From Pseudomonas fluorescens (GTDB lineage: Bacteria; Pseudomonadota; Gammaproteobacteria; Pseudomonadales; Pseudomonadaceae): a stretch of DNA of 64,000 nucleotides. Positions 34,698-43,637 of the stretch are shown one piece after another (position 1 is the first letter of the stretch; every line of letters begins with the position of its first letter). Under the pieces are notes generated by a model, which was given only the letters and a program-made list of their open reading frames with translations, was not told the origin of the DNA and did not search any database. The position numbers and the translations under genes are program-made. The stretch covers positions 1 through 64,000 of the forward strand of contig NZ_CABVII010000002.1 in NCBI RefSeq assembly GCF_902497995.1, written 5' to 3'.

Positions 34698-35425
34698 CAG
34701 CACAGGCCTCCGTTGACGGCCAGAACCTGCCGGGTGATATACGCGGCTTCCGCCGACATCAGGAAGTTCACCGCGCCAGCCACTTCTTCCGGGGTGCCCA
34801 TGCGTTGTGCGGGGATCATTTTCATCAGTTCTTCCACCGGCACGTTTTCATCGAGCATCGCAGTGTCGATCAGGCCGGGTGCGACACAGTTCACGGTAAT
34901 TTTGCGCTTGCCGAGTTCGATCGCCAATGCCTTCGCCGCGCCGATCAAACCGGCCTTGGAGGCGCTGTAGTTGACCTGGCCACGGTTACCGATCAATCCG
35001 GACACCGAGGTGATGCAGACAATGCGCCCGGCGGCGCGACGACGAATCATCGGCATCATCACCGGGTGCAACACGTTGTAGAAACCGTCGAGATTGGTGC
35101 GCATTACCACATCCCAATCATCCTCGCTCAGGGCCGGAAAAGCACCGTCGCGTGTCAGGCCGGCGTTCAGCACCACGCCGTAATAGGCGCCGTGGGTTTC
35201 CACGTCGGCCTCAAGAGCGGCTTTGCAACCGGCGCGGTCGGACACGTCGAATTGCAGGATGCGCGCCGTGCGTCCCAGGGCCTCGACCTCGGCTTGCACC
35301 GCGAGGGCGTCCGCCAGGCCGCTGCGGCAATGCAGCACGATGTCATACCCGGCCCGGGCCAGGCGCAACGCGATGGCGCGGCCGATGCCACGGCTGGAAC
35401 CGGTGACCAGTACGGATTCAGTCAT
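34697..35425 (-). CDS. FabG-like 3-ketoacyl-ACP reductase (APE ketoreductase)
   Basis: 242-residue short-chain dehydrogenase. NADP loop TGSSRGIG at 8-15, NAG at 87-89 and catalytic Ser140, Tyr153, Lys157 (YSASK). It reduces the 3-keto group during polyene chain growth (ApeQ-type role). It overlaps the dehydratase gene by four bases and the ketosynthase by one. Confidence 0.93.
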   Translation of the reverse strand: MTESVLVTGSSRGIGRAIALRLARAGYDIVLHCRSGLADALAVQAEVEALGRTARILQFDVSDRAGCKAALEADVETHGAYYGVVLNAGLTRDGAFPALSEDDWDVVMRTNLDGFYNVLHPVMMPMIRRRAAGRIVCITSVSGLIGNRGQVNYSASKAGLIGAAKALAIELGKRKITVNCVAPGLIDTAMLDENVPVEELMKMIPAQRMGTPEEVAGAVNFLMSAEAAYITRQVLAVNGGLC

Positions 35426-35883
35426 GACTGGACTCCTTGGGATTCATGAAGATATTGCGCGGCCTGAGGCGGGCGGAACACGTTCAGACGGGCGGTGGCG
35501 TGAATGCCGGGGGCATTGATGTGGCATTCGAACACGCCCATGCCATTGTCGTCCTCCAGCGAGCGCAGGCCATGGATGGTCAGCTCGGTGCCGGCGGGAA
35601 AGTGTTCGACGTTGCATTCGAATTTACGCGTGCCGAGCAGGAACCCCAATGCCACCGCATCGCCGCGCTGGCGCGCATGGCAGCCGGCATAGGCGGCAAC
35701 GCTCTGGGCCATCAATTCGATACCGACCCAGGCCGGCAGGCTGCCGTCTGGACAGCTGAACAGGCCATCGGGCCTGACGGTGAGGCGGGTGTAAATCTGC
35801 TCGTCATCGAACGACAGGATCTGCTCGATGAGGATCATGTCGCCAGCATGGGGCAGCAGGTCGGCGAGCGGCCAATCGATCAT
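35422..35883 (-). CDS. Hotdog-fold 3-hydroxyacyl-ACP dehydratase, ApeP type
   Basis: 153 residues. The LLPHAGDMILIE segment (about 9-20) carries the probable catalytic His12, and WVGIELMAQSVAAYAG (about 53-68) a conserved acidic residue. In APE systems ApeP works with the second dehydratase (ApeI) to form the conjugated double bonds. Four-base overlaps on both sides. Confidence 0.88.
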   Translation of the reverse strand: MIDWPLADLLPHAGDMILIEQILSFDDEQIYTRLTVRPDGLFSCPDGSLPAWVGIELMAQSVAAYAGCHARQRGDAVALGFLLGTRKFECNVEHFPAGTELTIHGLRSLEDDNGMGVFECHINAPGIHATARLNVFRPPQAAQYLHESQGVQS

Positions 35884-37076
35884 GGGGCGTCTCCGATAAT
35901 CAGGCTGACGTTATTGCCACCGAAGGCAAAGGAGTTGCTCATCAGATAGCGAGGTGCAATGGACGCCAGGCGATCGATCGGGGTCACCCACTTCAGGGCC
36001 GGCAGTTCGGGATCCGGCTGGCCATCCCAGATATGGGGCGGCAGGGCGTGTTCGCGGTTGCCGGTGCTCAGGCTCAGCCAGCAGAACGCCGCTTCCAGGG
36101 CGCCCGCAGCGCCCAGGGTATGACCGGTCATCGGTTTGGTCGAGGAGCAGGGGACGCCGTTCGGGAACAATGCCGCCACCGACAGGCTTTCCATGGCGTC
36201 GTTGTGTTGGGTGGCGGTGCCGTGCAGGTTCAGGTAATCGATCTGTTCGGGTTGCAGGCCGGCGCGGCTCAAGGCTTTGCGCATGGCTTGCAAGGCACCA
36301 CGGCCGGTCGGCTCCGGCGCGGAGATGTGGTGCGCGTCGGAGCTGGCGCCGCTGCCCAGCAGGGCAATCGGCGGGTTGTCGCCTGCATTTCCAGTCATCA
36401 GAAACAGCGCTGCCGCTTCGCCGATGTTGATGCCGTTACGGTTGACCGAGAACGGATTGCAACGCTGTTCAGAGACCGCTTCCAGTGCCGAAAACCCGTT
36501 GAGGGTCAGTTTGCACAAAGTGTCGACACCGCCACACAACACGGCATCGCACAGGCCAAGGTCCAACAGGCGCTGGGCACTCATCAGTGCCCGGGCGCTG
36601 GAGGTGCAGGCCGTGGAAATCACATAGGCCGGACCGCTCAATTGCAGCCAGTCGGCGAGGAAATTCGCCGGCGCGCCGAGTTCCTGCTGCTGATAGTCGT
36701 AATCGGCCGGGAATTGATGCTCGCGGATGTAATGCGCCAGTCCGCGACTGGCTTCGTCGATGCCCGAGGTGCTGGTGCCCAGAACGATACCGATACGGTC
36801 GCGGCCATAGGTCTGGATCGCGCGCTCGATGTCTTCGCGAATTTGCAGCGCGGCCTCCAGCAGCAATTGATTATTGCGCGTGCTTTGCTTGCTCAGCTCG
36901 ATGGGGATCGGCGCCAGTTCGCCGCGCACCGCCGCTACCGGCAACGACCGCTGCGCCACCCAACCCGCTTCGTGGCGCATGCCGCTGCAGTCACCGGCAA
37001 ACAGGTTGCGGCTGACTTCGCGTTTGTCGCGGCCCAGGGCGCAGATTACCCCGAGGGCGTTCAGGTAAGCCGTCAT
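35880..37076 (-). CDS. Beta-ketoacyl-ACP synthase (second APE ketosynthase)
   Basis: 398 residues with an intact triad: Cys157 (STACTSSARAL), His285 (NLHGTATQHND), Lys314 and His319 (KPMTGHTLGAAG). It probably covers initiation or extension of the aryl polyene chain. The sequence differs clearly from the downstream ketosynthase, so the two are not a recent duplication. Four-base overlaps with both neighbours. Confidence 0.92.
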   Translation of the reverse strand: MTAYLNALGVICALGRDKREVSRNLFAGDCSGMRHEAGWVAQRSLPVAAVRGELAPIPIELSKQSTRNNQLLLEAALQIREDIERAIQTYGRDRIGIVLGTSTSGIDEASRGLAHYIREHQFPADYDYQQQELGAPANFLADWLQLSGPAYVISTACTSSARALMSAQRLLDLGLCDAVLCGGVDTLCKLTLNGFSALEAVSEQRCNPFSVNRNGINIGEAAALFLMTGNAGDNPPIALLGSGASSDAHHISAPEPTGRGALQAMRKALSRAGLQPEQIDYLNLHGTATQHNDAMESLSVAALFPNGVPCSSTKPMTGHTLGAAGALEAAFCWLSLSTGNREHALPPHIWDGQPDPELPALKWVTPIDRLASIAPRYLMSNSFAFGGNNVSLIIGDAP

Positions 37077-37561
37077 GGCGCGTCTCCGCTCAGGGGCGTG
37101 ACTCGATAATTCGGGCCTTTGGGCAGGTTCAATTCAAAGCTCATCGGTTGTGAGTAACGGACGTCCCAGCGCGATGGCAGGGATCGTTGCGATCCATGTT
37201 GCCAGGCAGTGGGGTAGTTGCCTGAGAGTTCATCTTTGGGCGTCAGCGCAAACAGCAGCGCGGCGAACAGTTCTCGCGCTTGCGGATTGGGCGGCAGCAG
37301 ACCGTCAGACTGCCACTGGCCATCGACCAGTTTCTGCCGTGCCTGCGGAATGCCTAACAAGTCCATCATCGACCAGCGAATGCCAGGGTCTTCACGCTGG
37401 ATCACCAGCACCCAGTCCTGACGTTGGTCGGCCTCGAGTCGCTGGATGTGCAATTGCAGCGGCAGCGCCAGGTTCGGGGTTTGCTCGGGCAGGGGCGCCC
37501 GGCTGGCGCAGGCGCTCAGCAACAGGACTGCGCCAACCAGTAGAAATCGCAGAATGCCCAC
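37073..37561 (-). CDS. DUF3261-type lipoprotein of the APE cluster
   Basis: 162 residues from GTG 37561. The short signal MGILRFLLVGAVLLLSAC ends in lipobox LSAC (Cys18), which fixes this start; an open frame continues upstream through a REP doublet but is not needed. A beta-rich domain (LPLQLHIQRLEADQRQDW) follows. DUF3261 lipoproteins are regular members of APE clusters and are presumed to help transfer or anchor the product; the mechanism is unknown. Confidence 0.82.
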   Translation of the reverse strand: MGILRFLLVGAVLLLSACASRAPLPEQTPNLALPLQLHIQRLEADQRQDWVLVIQREDPGIRWSMMDLLGIPQARQKLVDGQWQSDGLLPPNPQARELFAALLFALTPKDELSGNYPTAWQHGSQRSLPSRWDVRYSQPMSFELNLPKGPNYRVTPLSGDAP

Positions 37562-37565
37562 TATC

Positions 37566-37674
37566 CCTGTGGGAGCGGCGGTGCGGCGATCCGACTTGCT
37601 CGCGAAGGCGTCGGCACATCCAACATTGAAGGTGGCTGGTCCATCGCTTTCGCGAGCAAGCCCGCTCCCACAGG
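37566..37674. repeat. REP doublet inside the APE operon
   Basis: An inverted pair, 37566-37606 and 37648-37674. The left arm carries the longer variant with GGCGGTGCGGCGATCCGAC between GGGAGC and TTGCTCGCGAA. It separates the flavoprotein/micro-ORF from the DUF3261 gene. Confidence 0.85.
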
Positions 37675-37704
37675 ATATGTACTTTGAGCAACTGACAATG
37701 AGCA

Positions 37705-37785
37705 TCAAACAGCACCTTCAAGGGGGGCGCGCGCGACCACGTCGACCAGGGTTTCTTCGACGTAGTTGTCGCTCAGGTAACTCAC
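37705..37785 (-). CDS. Possible 26-residue micro-ORF coupled to the flavoprotein gene
   Basis: A GTG at 37785 overlaps the flavoprotein stop (GTGA) and opens MSYLSDNYVEETLVDVV then ARAPLEGAV before TGA at 37705-37707. Four-base stop/start overlaps are the rule in this operon, so translation is plausible. It may be a small peptide or the surviving start of a longer gene cut by the REP doublet 30 bases downstream. Not recognised. Confidence 0.35.
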   Translation of the reverse strand: MSYLSDNYVEETLVDVVARAPLEGAV

Positions 37786-39029
37786 GTGGCATCCCTTGCA
37801 CAGAGTTCCGACAGCATTCGCAGCCGACGCCTGGGTTCGGCGACGAACGGATTGCGCTCGTCCCAGGCATAACCGGCGAGGATAGAGCTGATCATGCGGC
37901 GGATGTCCGGTGAGCCGCCCTCATGATAAATCACATCCTGGAATGTTCCGGCGTACCAGCCTTCGACATAGCAACGGAATGTGTCGACGCCACGCTTGAG
38001 CGGTACGGCGAATTCGGTGTGCCAATCGACGCTTTCGCCTTGCAGCTGGCGGTGCAGAACCGCCGCGGCCATGCTTGCCGAGCGCATGGCGATGGTCACA
38101 CCAGAGGAGAACACCGGGTCGAGGAATTCCGCTGCATTGCCCAGCAGCGCAAAACCGGGTCCGTGGAGGGTTTTGACGTTGGCCGAATAGCCGCCGATGG
38201 TTCGCGCAGGGGTATCCCACACGGCGTTGGTCAACACACCGGACAGGCTTGGCGTTTCAGCGATGAACCCGCGCAGGCAGTCGTCGAGGTTCTCGGTACG
38301 GCCTGCGAAATGTTCGGCTGCCGCCACCACGCCTACCGAACAACGGCCATTGCTGAACGGAATGGTCCAGAACCAGATGTCGCGATGGGTCGGATGGGTG
38401 GTGATGAGGATTTTTTCCCGCTCGAAAGCCGGGTGGTCGATATGGTCTTCGACGTGGGTGAACACCGCCTGGCGCACCGGGAAATTCGACGGCGCCTCAA
38501 GATCGAGCAAGCGCGGCAGCACGCGACCGTAGCCGCTGGCATCGAGCACGAAATCGGCCTCGACGCGGTACTGGCGGCCGTCTTCGCGATGCACCTCGAG
38601 TTGCGGTTTGGCCAAGGTGAAATCGGCACTGATGATCGCTTCGCCATAGCGCACTTCCACGCCCTGGAGTTCCGCCTGATCGGCCAGCAGCTTGTCGAAG
38701 TCGGCGCGCTGGACCTGAAAGGTGGTCGGCTTGCCGTTGCCGAAGGTGTCACCGAAATCGAAGGCGCTGTAGTGCTCGCCCCAGGCGAATGCGGCGCCGT
38801 TTTTCAGCTGGAACCCGGCGGCGTTCACCGCCTCGAGCATGCCGGCTTCCTCGACGAAATCCAGGCAGTGGGACAGCAGGCTTTCACCGATGGAAAACCT
38901 TGGGAAATGCTGGCGTTCGATCATCAGCACGTCGTGGCCTTTGCGCTTGAGCAGCGCGGCGGCGATGGCGCCCGAGGGCCCCGCGCCAATCACCACAACC
39001 TGGCGACGTTCCATTTCAACTGTTGGCAC
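37782..39029 (-). CDS. FAD-dependent oxidoreductase of the APE cluster (halogenase/geranylgeranyl reductase-like fold)
   Basis: 415 residues. The FAD-binding GAGPSG is at about 15-20, with PRFSIGESLL (about 43-52) typical of flavin-dependent halogenase-like monooxygenases, a DASGYG block (about 168-173) and a GNAAEFLDPVFSSGVTIA block (about 297-314). The substrate is unknown; such proteins are regular members of APE clusters. GTG 39029 has AGGAG six bases ahead. It overlaps the upstream membrane protein gene by 14 bases. Confidence 0.85.
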   Translation of the reverse strand: MPTVEMERRQVVVIGAGPSGAIAAALLKRKGHDVLMIERQHFPRFSIGESLLSHCLDFVEEAGMLEAVNAAGFQLKNGAAFAWGEHYSAFDFGDTFGNGKPTTFQVQRADFDKLLADQAELQGVEVRYGEAIISADFTLAKPQLEVHREDGRQYRVEADFVLDASGYGRVLPRLLDLEAPSNFPVRQAVFTHVEDHIDHPAFEREKILITTHPTHRDIWFWTIPFSNGRCSVGVVAAAEHFAGRTENLDDCLRGFIAETPSLSGVLTNAVWDTPARTIGGYSANVKTLHGPGFALLGNAAEFLDPVFSSGVTIAMRSASMAAAVLHRQLQGESVDWHTEFAVPLKRGVDTFRCYVEGWYAGTFQDVIYHEGGSPDIRRMISSILAGYAWDERNPFVAEPRRRLRMLSELCARDAT

Positions 39030-40176
39030 TGGAGCTCCTTGCCGGGACGGCGATGTTCAAGCGGGTTCGGTGCATGCCGGCAAGTGCCGGCAGCAGTGTG
39101 GCGATCAGGCCCATCACCATCAGCGCAAAATACAGCACCGGGCTGATGAGCTGTTGTTGCAGCAGCAGGTTGAGAAAGACGATCTCACTCAAGCCACGAA
39201 TATTGAGCAGGATACTTTCCCGCCAGCGACTGGCGCCTTCGAACGAGGCGCCGGCCCAGCCGAGGCCCAGCCAGTTGCCCAGCAGTTTGCTGGCAATCGG
39301 CAACAGCAACAGGGCGCTCAGTTGCACCCAGCCGAGGCTGGCCATGGCTGCGTGGACGTTGATCTGCACGATGCCGAAGGTGAGGATCAGCGGGATCGCG
39401 ATATAGGTCTGCACGTGACTCAGCCAGATCACCGGTAATGGCAGCACCAGCGGCACCTTGAGCACGGCCATGCATAACAGATAGCCAATGCCGAAAATCA
39501 GGGCATTGAGCTTGAAGTGTTCCGCCACGACCAATAGCGCGAAGAAGCAGACGCTATGCAACAACGGTTGGCGCAGCCGCAGCAGGCGCAACAGTAGCGG
39601 CAGGCAGGCCGCGGCCAGCGGCACCAGCAGGCTGCTCAGGTGCAGGCTGCCCTGGGCGATGGCGAACAGCGTCCAGCAGGTGAGGTCGATGAGGATGGCG
39701 GTCTGTACCAGTCGCCGGGTGGCGGCCGGCGGGTATTGGATGTGCCGCAGGTACAGATACAACACCGGAATGGCGGTGATGGCGAACAGCAGGCCGACCG
39801 CCAGGGAACTGATCCAGGGTTGCGGCGGTAACAGCCAGACCGCTGTCCCGAGCCCGCAGGCGAATGGAATGCAGAAGCTCGGCAGGGCGATTTTCAGGCT
39901 CTGGCGGTCGAGTCGCAGGTCGATCACGTCGCTGAGAATATGCCCCAGGAGCAAGGCAAAGCTCAGGCTGTAGAGATTTTTCAGCCAGGCCGGCGCCACC
40001 AGTGCGGCACCGTTCAGTAGCCACTGGGGTTCGATCCAGAAGTACATCAGCGCCGGCAGACCGAAGGTTGCCAGCAGCAACTGGCTGACGATCGGGATCA
40101 CGCCGAAGTGACGACCGACACGGGTGGCCACGGCGAACAGTCCCAGGGCCATGAGCCAGAACAGGACGACCATCAT
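39016..40176 (-). CDS. Polytopic membrane protein, CPA2 antiporter-like
   Basis: 386 residues with about 11-12 hydrophobic helices. The start (VGRHFGVIPIVSQLLLATFGLP) and end (NIRGLSEIVFLNLLLQQQLISP, ALMVMGLIATLLP) resemble cation:proton antiporters of the CPA2/KefB type, but I see no clear paired-Asp ion site and no TrkA domain. It sits between the flavoprotein and the exporter with tight overlaps, so it belongs to the operon; its role in pigment synthesis or export is unknown. Confidence 0.65.
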   Translation of the reverse strand: MMVVLFWLMALGLFAVATRVGRHFGVIPIVSQLLLATFGLPALMYFWIEPQWLLNGAALVAPAWLKNLYSLSFALLLGHILSDVIDLRLDRQSLKIALPSFCIPFACGLGTAVWLLPPQPWISSLAVGLLFAITAIPVLYLYLRHIQYPPAATRRLVQTAILIDLTCWTLFAIAQGSLHLSSLLVPLAAACLPLLLRLLRLRQPLLHSVCFFALLVVAEHFKLNALIFGIGYLLCMAVLKVPLVLPLPVIWLSHVQTYIAIPLILTFGIVQINVHAAMASLGWVQLSALLLLPIASKLLGNWLGLGWAGASFEGASRWRESILLNIRGLSEIVFLNLLLQQQLISPVLYFALMVMGLIATLLPALAGMHRTRLNIAVPARSSSANS

Positions 40177-42524
40177 GCTGCCGGCTCCGTGACCGCGGCA
40201 GCATGGACTTGTCGTCCGGCCCAGGGTGCGAGGAGGAAGCTGAAGGCCAGGCCGAGGCTCACCGACAGACCGAAATTACTCACCGCCGGCGTACTGGACA
40301 CCGCCAGCAGCCCGAACGACAGCCAGGTGGTCACCGCCGCGAGCAGGGTGCCCAACAGGCTCACGGCGACGCCGCCGACCTGTTCGCGCATCAGGATCGC
40401 GTAGTCGACGCTGATGGCCGTGACCAGCAGCAGGCCGAACAGGCTGAACAGCGTCAACGGCTGCCCGAGCCAGCCGAGACTGGCCAGACTGCACAGCGCC
40501 GCCAGCAGTGGCAGGGCGACGATGCGCAGCGCGCCACCCAGGCCGAACGGCAGGATCAGTAGCAGCACGATCAACACACAGGAGGCGAGTTTCAGTTCAG
40601 CGGCACTGACCTGGGTATCGGCGAAGACCTCGTTCAATTCGCCAAGGCGATCCACCAGTTCCACGCCGGGCAAATCCATGGCCTGGACCCGCAACAAGGA
40701 AGTGTTGTTCAGGCCTTGCAGGCTGACCAGCGCCGCTACGCCATCATCGATGGGGCCTAGCCACAAGGCGCGATAAGGTTCGGCCAAAGGACCGACCAGC
40801 GCCGCGTCGATGTCTTCGATCGGCAGCGCCTGCAACCTTGCCAGTTCGGCTTGCAGCGCGGCGGCCGGCACGCCGAGCTCGAGCAGCGGTTGCCAAAACT
40901 GCGGCAGCTTGTTCAGCGCCTCACGTACCCGCAGCTGTTCGCTCGGCTGGCTGACCAGTTGATTGAGTGACAGATAACCCTGGAGTTTTTCCAGATTGAC
41001 CAACTGATCCAGCCGCTCGCTCAACGCCGTCTGGCGTTCGAGCAGTTGCTGTTGATTGGCGGCGCGCACCAGGAAGAACTGGCTGGTGGGTTGATAACCG
41101 GTGATGCGCGCAATGGTCTGGGCTTCGTCGGTCAATTGTTGCGGTGCGCCGACCCACTGGCGAATATCGTTGCGGGCCTCGAGCTGCAACAGTCCGCCCA
41201 CACAAAACGCTATCAGCAGCGCCAGCAACACCGGGGTGCGCGCAATGTTCAGCAGCGCTTCACGGCGATCCAGCAAAAATTCGGCGACTCGCAGTGGCCA
41301 TTGCGCCGGACGCAGCTCGACGCCTTTGAGCAGCGCCGGCAACAGGCACACGGCGCACAGATAGGCACCCACCAGCCCGGCGGCGGAGAACACGGCAATT
41401 TGCGTCAGTGCCGGGAACGGCGTCCAGGCCAGGGCCAGGTAACCGATACAGCTGGTGATCAGGCTCAGCGTCAGTCCCGGCAGGGTCAGGCGCAACGCCG
41501 GCCAGCTGTGCCAGGGTTTCAGGCTCCAGCTCTTGGACAGGTAATGCAGCGGGTAATCGACAGCGACGCCGATCAGGCTGGAGCCGAGCACCAGGGTCAT
41601 CACGTGCATGTGCCCGAACATCGCCACGCAGGCCACCGCACCGAACAGCATGCCCACCAGGACCGGCACAAACGCCAGCAACACTCGCCAGCGCCGGAAG
41701 GCCAGCAACAGCAGCAACAGAATGCCCGCCGTGGCGCCGCCGCCGACCCAGGTCATTTCCCGGGTGGCTTGCCGTTGACCGCTGGCGGCGTAGAGCAAGC
41801 CACTGGCGGCCAGCAGTTGCACGTCGGCCCGGGCGGCTTGTTCCCGGCCCTGCTGGAGAAGATCGGCCACTTGCAGCGGCAGGTTCATGTCGAAGGCATT
41901 GCCGGTGGTCCGCGCCCGCAGCAGCACCCAGCTCTTGCCGTCGGCATCGGCGACCAGCGCACCGCTGCCGATGTCCAGTTGCACCGAACCCTGTTGCGGC
42001 TGGCTGTTCTGGATGCGCCCGGTCAGGCCCAGCCAGTCATCCTGGCTCGGCACCAGGCTGAAGCCGGTGAAGGGGTCGAACAGCGCCTGGACCCGTTGCT
42101 GGATAAACGCGTCGGGGTGCTCGATCAGCTGTTGCCGATCCGTCGCCGAGAGCATCGCCAGGCGACCTTGCAGCAATTGCGTGCGCAACGCCGGCAAGTC
42201 CGCTTGCAGGTTCCACTGGACCTTTTCGAACAAGCCGCTGGCCTGCCACTGCTCACCCAGCGTCTGCGCCATGGCGATGGCTTGCGGGCGATCCTTGTGG
42301 CCGACCAGCACCAGCATTTCGCGGTTCAGCGGTTCTTGCATGCGTTGTTCGGCGCGCAGTTCCAGCGCATCCGGCGCCGTGCCCGGCACCAGTTCCATCA
42401 GGTTGGCCGACAGCGGTGCGCCGTCGCGCCATTGCCACCCGGCGAGCGCGAGCACTGCCAGCAGCAGGATCAGGAACAGCCACGGCAGCCTCCGTTCACT
42501 CGGCAAAGTCATGTTGCTCCGCAT
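40173..42524 (-). CDS. MMPL/RND-family exporter of the APE cluster
   Basis: 783 residues with two repeats, each a hydrophobic helix, a periplasmic loop domain and a bundle of about five helices (about 260-440 and 640-775). The second-helix pattern LIGVAVDYPLHYLSKS (about 318-333) and TAISVDYAILMREQ (about 711-724) carry the Asp residues typical of MMPL/HpnN-like transporters. It probably moves the aryl polyene lipid from the inner membrane. ATG 42524 or 42512 may be used; the latter has GGAG four bases ahead. Confidence 0.88.
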   Translation of the reverse strand: MRSNMTLPSERRLPWLFLILLLAVLALAGWQWRDGAPLSANLMELVPGTAPDALELRAEQRMQEPLNREMLVLVGHKDRPQAIAMAQTLGEQWQASGLFEKVQWNLQADLPALRTQLLQGRLAMLSATDRQQLIEHPDAFIQQRVQALFDPFTGFSLVPSQDDWLGLTGRIQNSQPQQGSVQLDIGSGALVADADGKSWVLLRARTTGNAFDMNLPLQVADLLQQGREQAARADVQLLAASGLLYAASGQRQATREMTWVGGGATAGILLLLLLAFRRWRVLLAFVPVLVGMLFGAVACVAMFGHMHVMTLVLGSSLIGVAVDYPLHYLSKSWSLKPWHSWPALRLTLPGLTLSLITSCIGYLALAWTPFPALTQIAVFSAAGLVGAYLCAVCLLPALLKGVELRPAQWPLRVAEFLLDRREALLNIARTPVLLALLIAFCVGGLLQLEARNDIRQWVGAPQQLTDEAQTIARITGYQPTSQFFLVRAANQQQLLERQTALSERLDQLVNLEKLQGYLSLNQLVSQPSEQLRVREALNKLPQFWQPLLELGVPAAALQAELARLQALPIEDIDAALVGPLAEPYRALWLGPIDDGVAALVSLQGLNNTSLLRVQAMDLPGVELVDRLGELNEVFADTQVSAAELKLASCVLIVLLLILPFGLGGALRIVALPLLAALCSLASLGWLGQPLTLFSLFGLLLVTAISVDYAILMREQVGGVAVSLLGTLLAAVTTWLSFGLLAVSSTPAVSNFGLSVSLGLAFSFLLAPWAGRQVHAAAVTEPAA

Positions 42525-43215
42525 CGCTCAACGGTTGGGTACCGGTGCTGTCCAACATGCGCAAATACGTGCTGTCACCCTGGGTTTCCAGCAGCTGGAT
42601 GCTGTGCACCAGTTCGCCGCCGGTGATGTTGATTTGATTGAACACCTGCTTGAGTAGCATCGAGCGCGGCACCAGGGTCAGTGTCCAGTTCTGTGCGTCG
42701 CCGCCCAGGGACAGCTCGAAGTCCCGTTGCAGGCCGCTGCTGTCACCTTGCAGCACGGCGAGGAACAAACGGTTCTGCTCGGCGCCGGCACTCTTGCCGG
42801 GCAGCATTTGCCAGCCGCTGGCGTCACGCCGGGCAATGCCCTTGGCGCTGATGCGGTAATCCTGCTGCAGCGGTGTTTTCAGCAACCACAGCAGGCCCTG
42901 ATTTTTTGCCAGGACAAAGCTGCCCTTGCTGGTCAGCGGCTGGGGCAAAGCACGCAGGTGTTTTTCCTGGATGAAGTGGCCGTGGATCACATCAGGCTTG
43001 GCCAATTGGTCGCTGAGCTGTTGCAGATCGAAGGCGTTGGCCAACCCGGGAATACCCAGTAACACGCAAAATACTGCAGGAGCGAGCTTGCTCGCGAAAA
43101 ACCTGAGAGCGCTGCGGAGTGTCAGGTGCCTAGCGTCATCGTTAACGACCTTCGCGACGGTGCGGCGATCCGACAAGCCCGCTCCCACAGGAGGGCGGCG
43201 GTGGCAGTAAATCAT
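42496..43215 (-). CDS. LolA-like outer-membrane lipoprotein carrier protein of the APE cluster
   Basis: 239 residues if it starts at ATG 43215, which overlaps the thioesterase stop (ATGA). The first about 45 residues are encoded by a REP doublet; then a signal-like stretch APAVFCVLLGIPGLANA leads into FDLQQLSDQLAKPDVIHGHF and a LolA fold (KGSFVLAKNQGLLWLLKTP). LolA-like proteins carry hydrophobic cargo across the periplasm and pair with the MMPL exporter here. The intrinsic start seems to have been replaced or displaced by the REP insertion. Confidence 0.75.
   Translation of the reverse strand: MIYCHRRPPVGAGLSDRRTVAKVVNDDARHLTLRSALRFFASKLAPAVFCVLLGIPGLANAFDLQQLSDQLAKPDVIHGHFIQEKHLRALPQPLTSKGSFVLAKNQGLLWLLKTPLQQDYRISAKGIARRDASGWQMLPGKSAGAEQNRLFLAVLQGDSSGLQRDFELSLGGDAQNWTLTLVPRSMLLKQVFNQINITGGELVHSIQLLETQGDSTYLRMLDSTGTQPLSDAEQHDFAE
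43074..43191. repeat. REP doublet at the 5' end of the LolA-like gene
   Basis: Inverted arms at about 43074-43098 (GGAGCGAGCTTGCTCGCGAA) and 43152-43191 (long variant with GACGGTGCGGCGATCCGAC). The whole element lies inside the only convincing reading frame of the LolA-like gene. Confidence 0.85.
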
Positions 43216-43637
43216 GGCAGGGCCCTCTCTACGGCGTCGGTGAAGACCTTGGGCGAGGCCAATTGCATTTCGCGACTGCCCATGTCGACGGCAACCTGCA
43301 CGGAACTGGCGCGGGTCAGGCGTTCGCCGGTGTGCAGATCGCTGATCAGGTAGCTGATCTTCAGGCGGTTCTCCCACTCCACCAGATTGGCCCGCACATT
43401 CAGCTTTTGACCGAACACGGCACCGCGCACATAGCGCAGCTGCAAGTCGATCACCGGCCAGGCGTAACCCGAGGCAACCATGGCGTCGTAGTTGTGGCCG
43501 ATCTTGTCCAGCAGCGCACAGCGGGCAACTTCCAGGTATTTGACGTAATGGCCGTGCCAGACGACGTTCATGGTGTCGACGTCAAAGAACGGCACGAGGA
43601 TTTCCGTATCGGCATGAAGCACTCCCTTGCTACGCAT
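43212..43637 (-). CDS. Hotdog-fold acyl thioesterase (4-hydroxybenzoyl-CoA thioesterase-like)
   Basis: 141 residues from ATG 43637, preceded by GGAGG. FDVDTMNVVWHGHYVKYLE (about 18-36) is the 4HBT signature with the catalytic Asp20 and the WHGHYVKY block. It probably releases or edits acyl chains in APE synthesis. The frame is open upstream but that part lies within the ammonia-lyase gene. Overlaps the lyase by eight bases. Confidence 0.9.
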   Translation of the reverse strand: MRSKGVLHADTEILVPFFDVDTMNVVWHGHYVKYLEVARCALLDKIGHNYDAMVASGYAWPVIDLQLRYVRGAVFGQKLNVRANLVEWENRLKISYLISDLHTGERLTRASSVQVAVDMGSREMQLASPKVFTDAVERALP

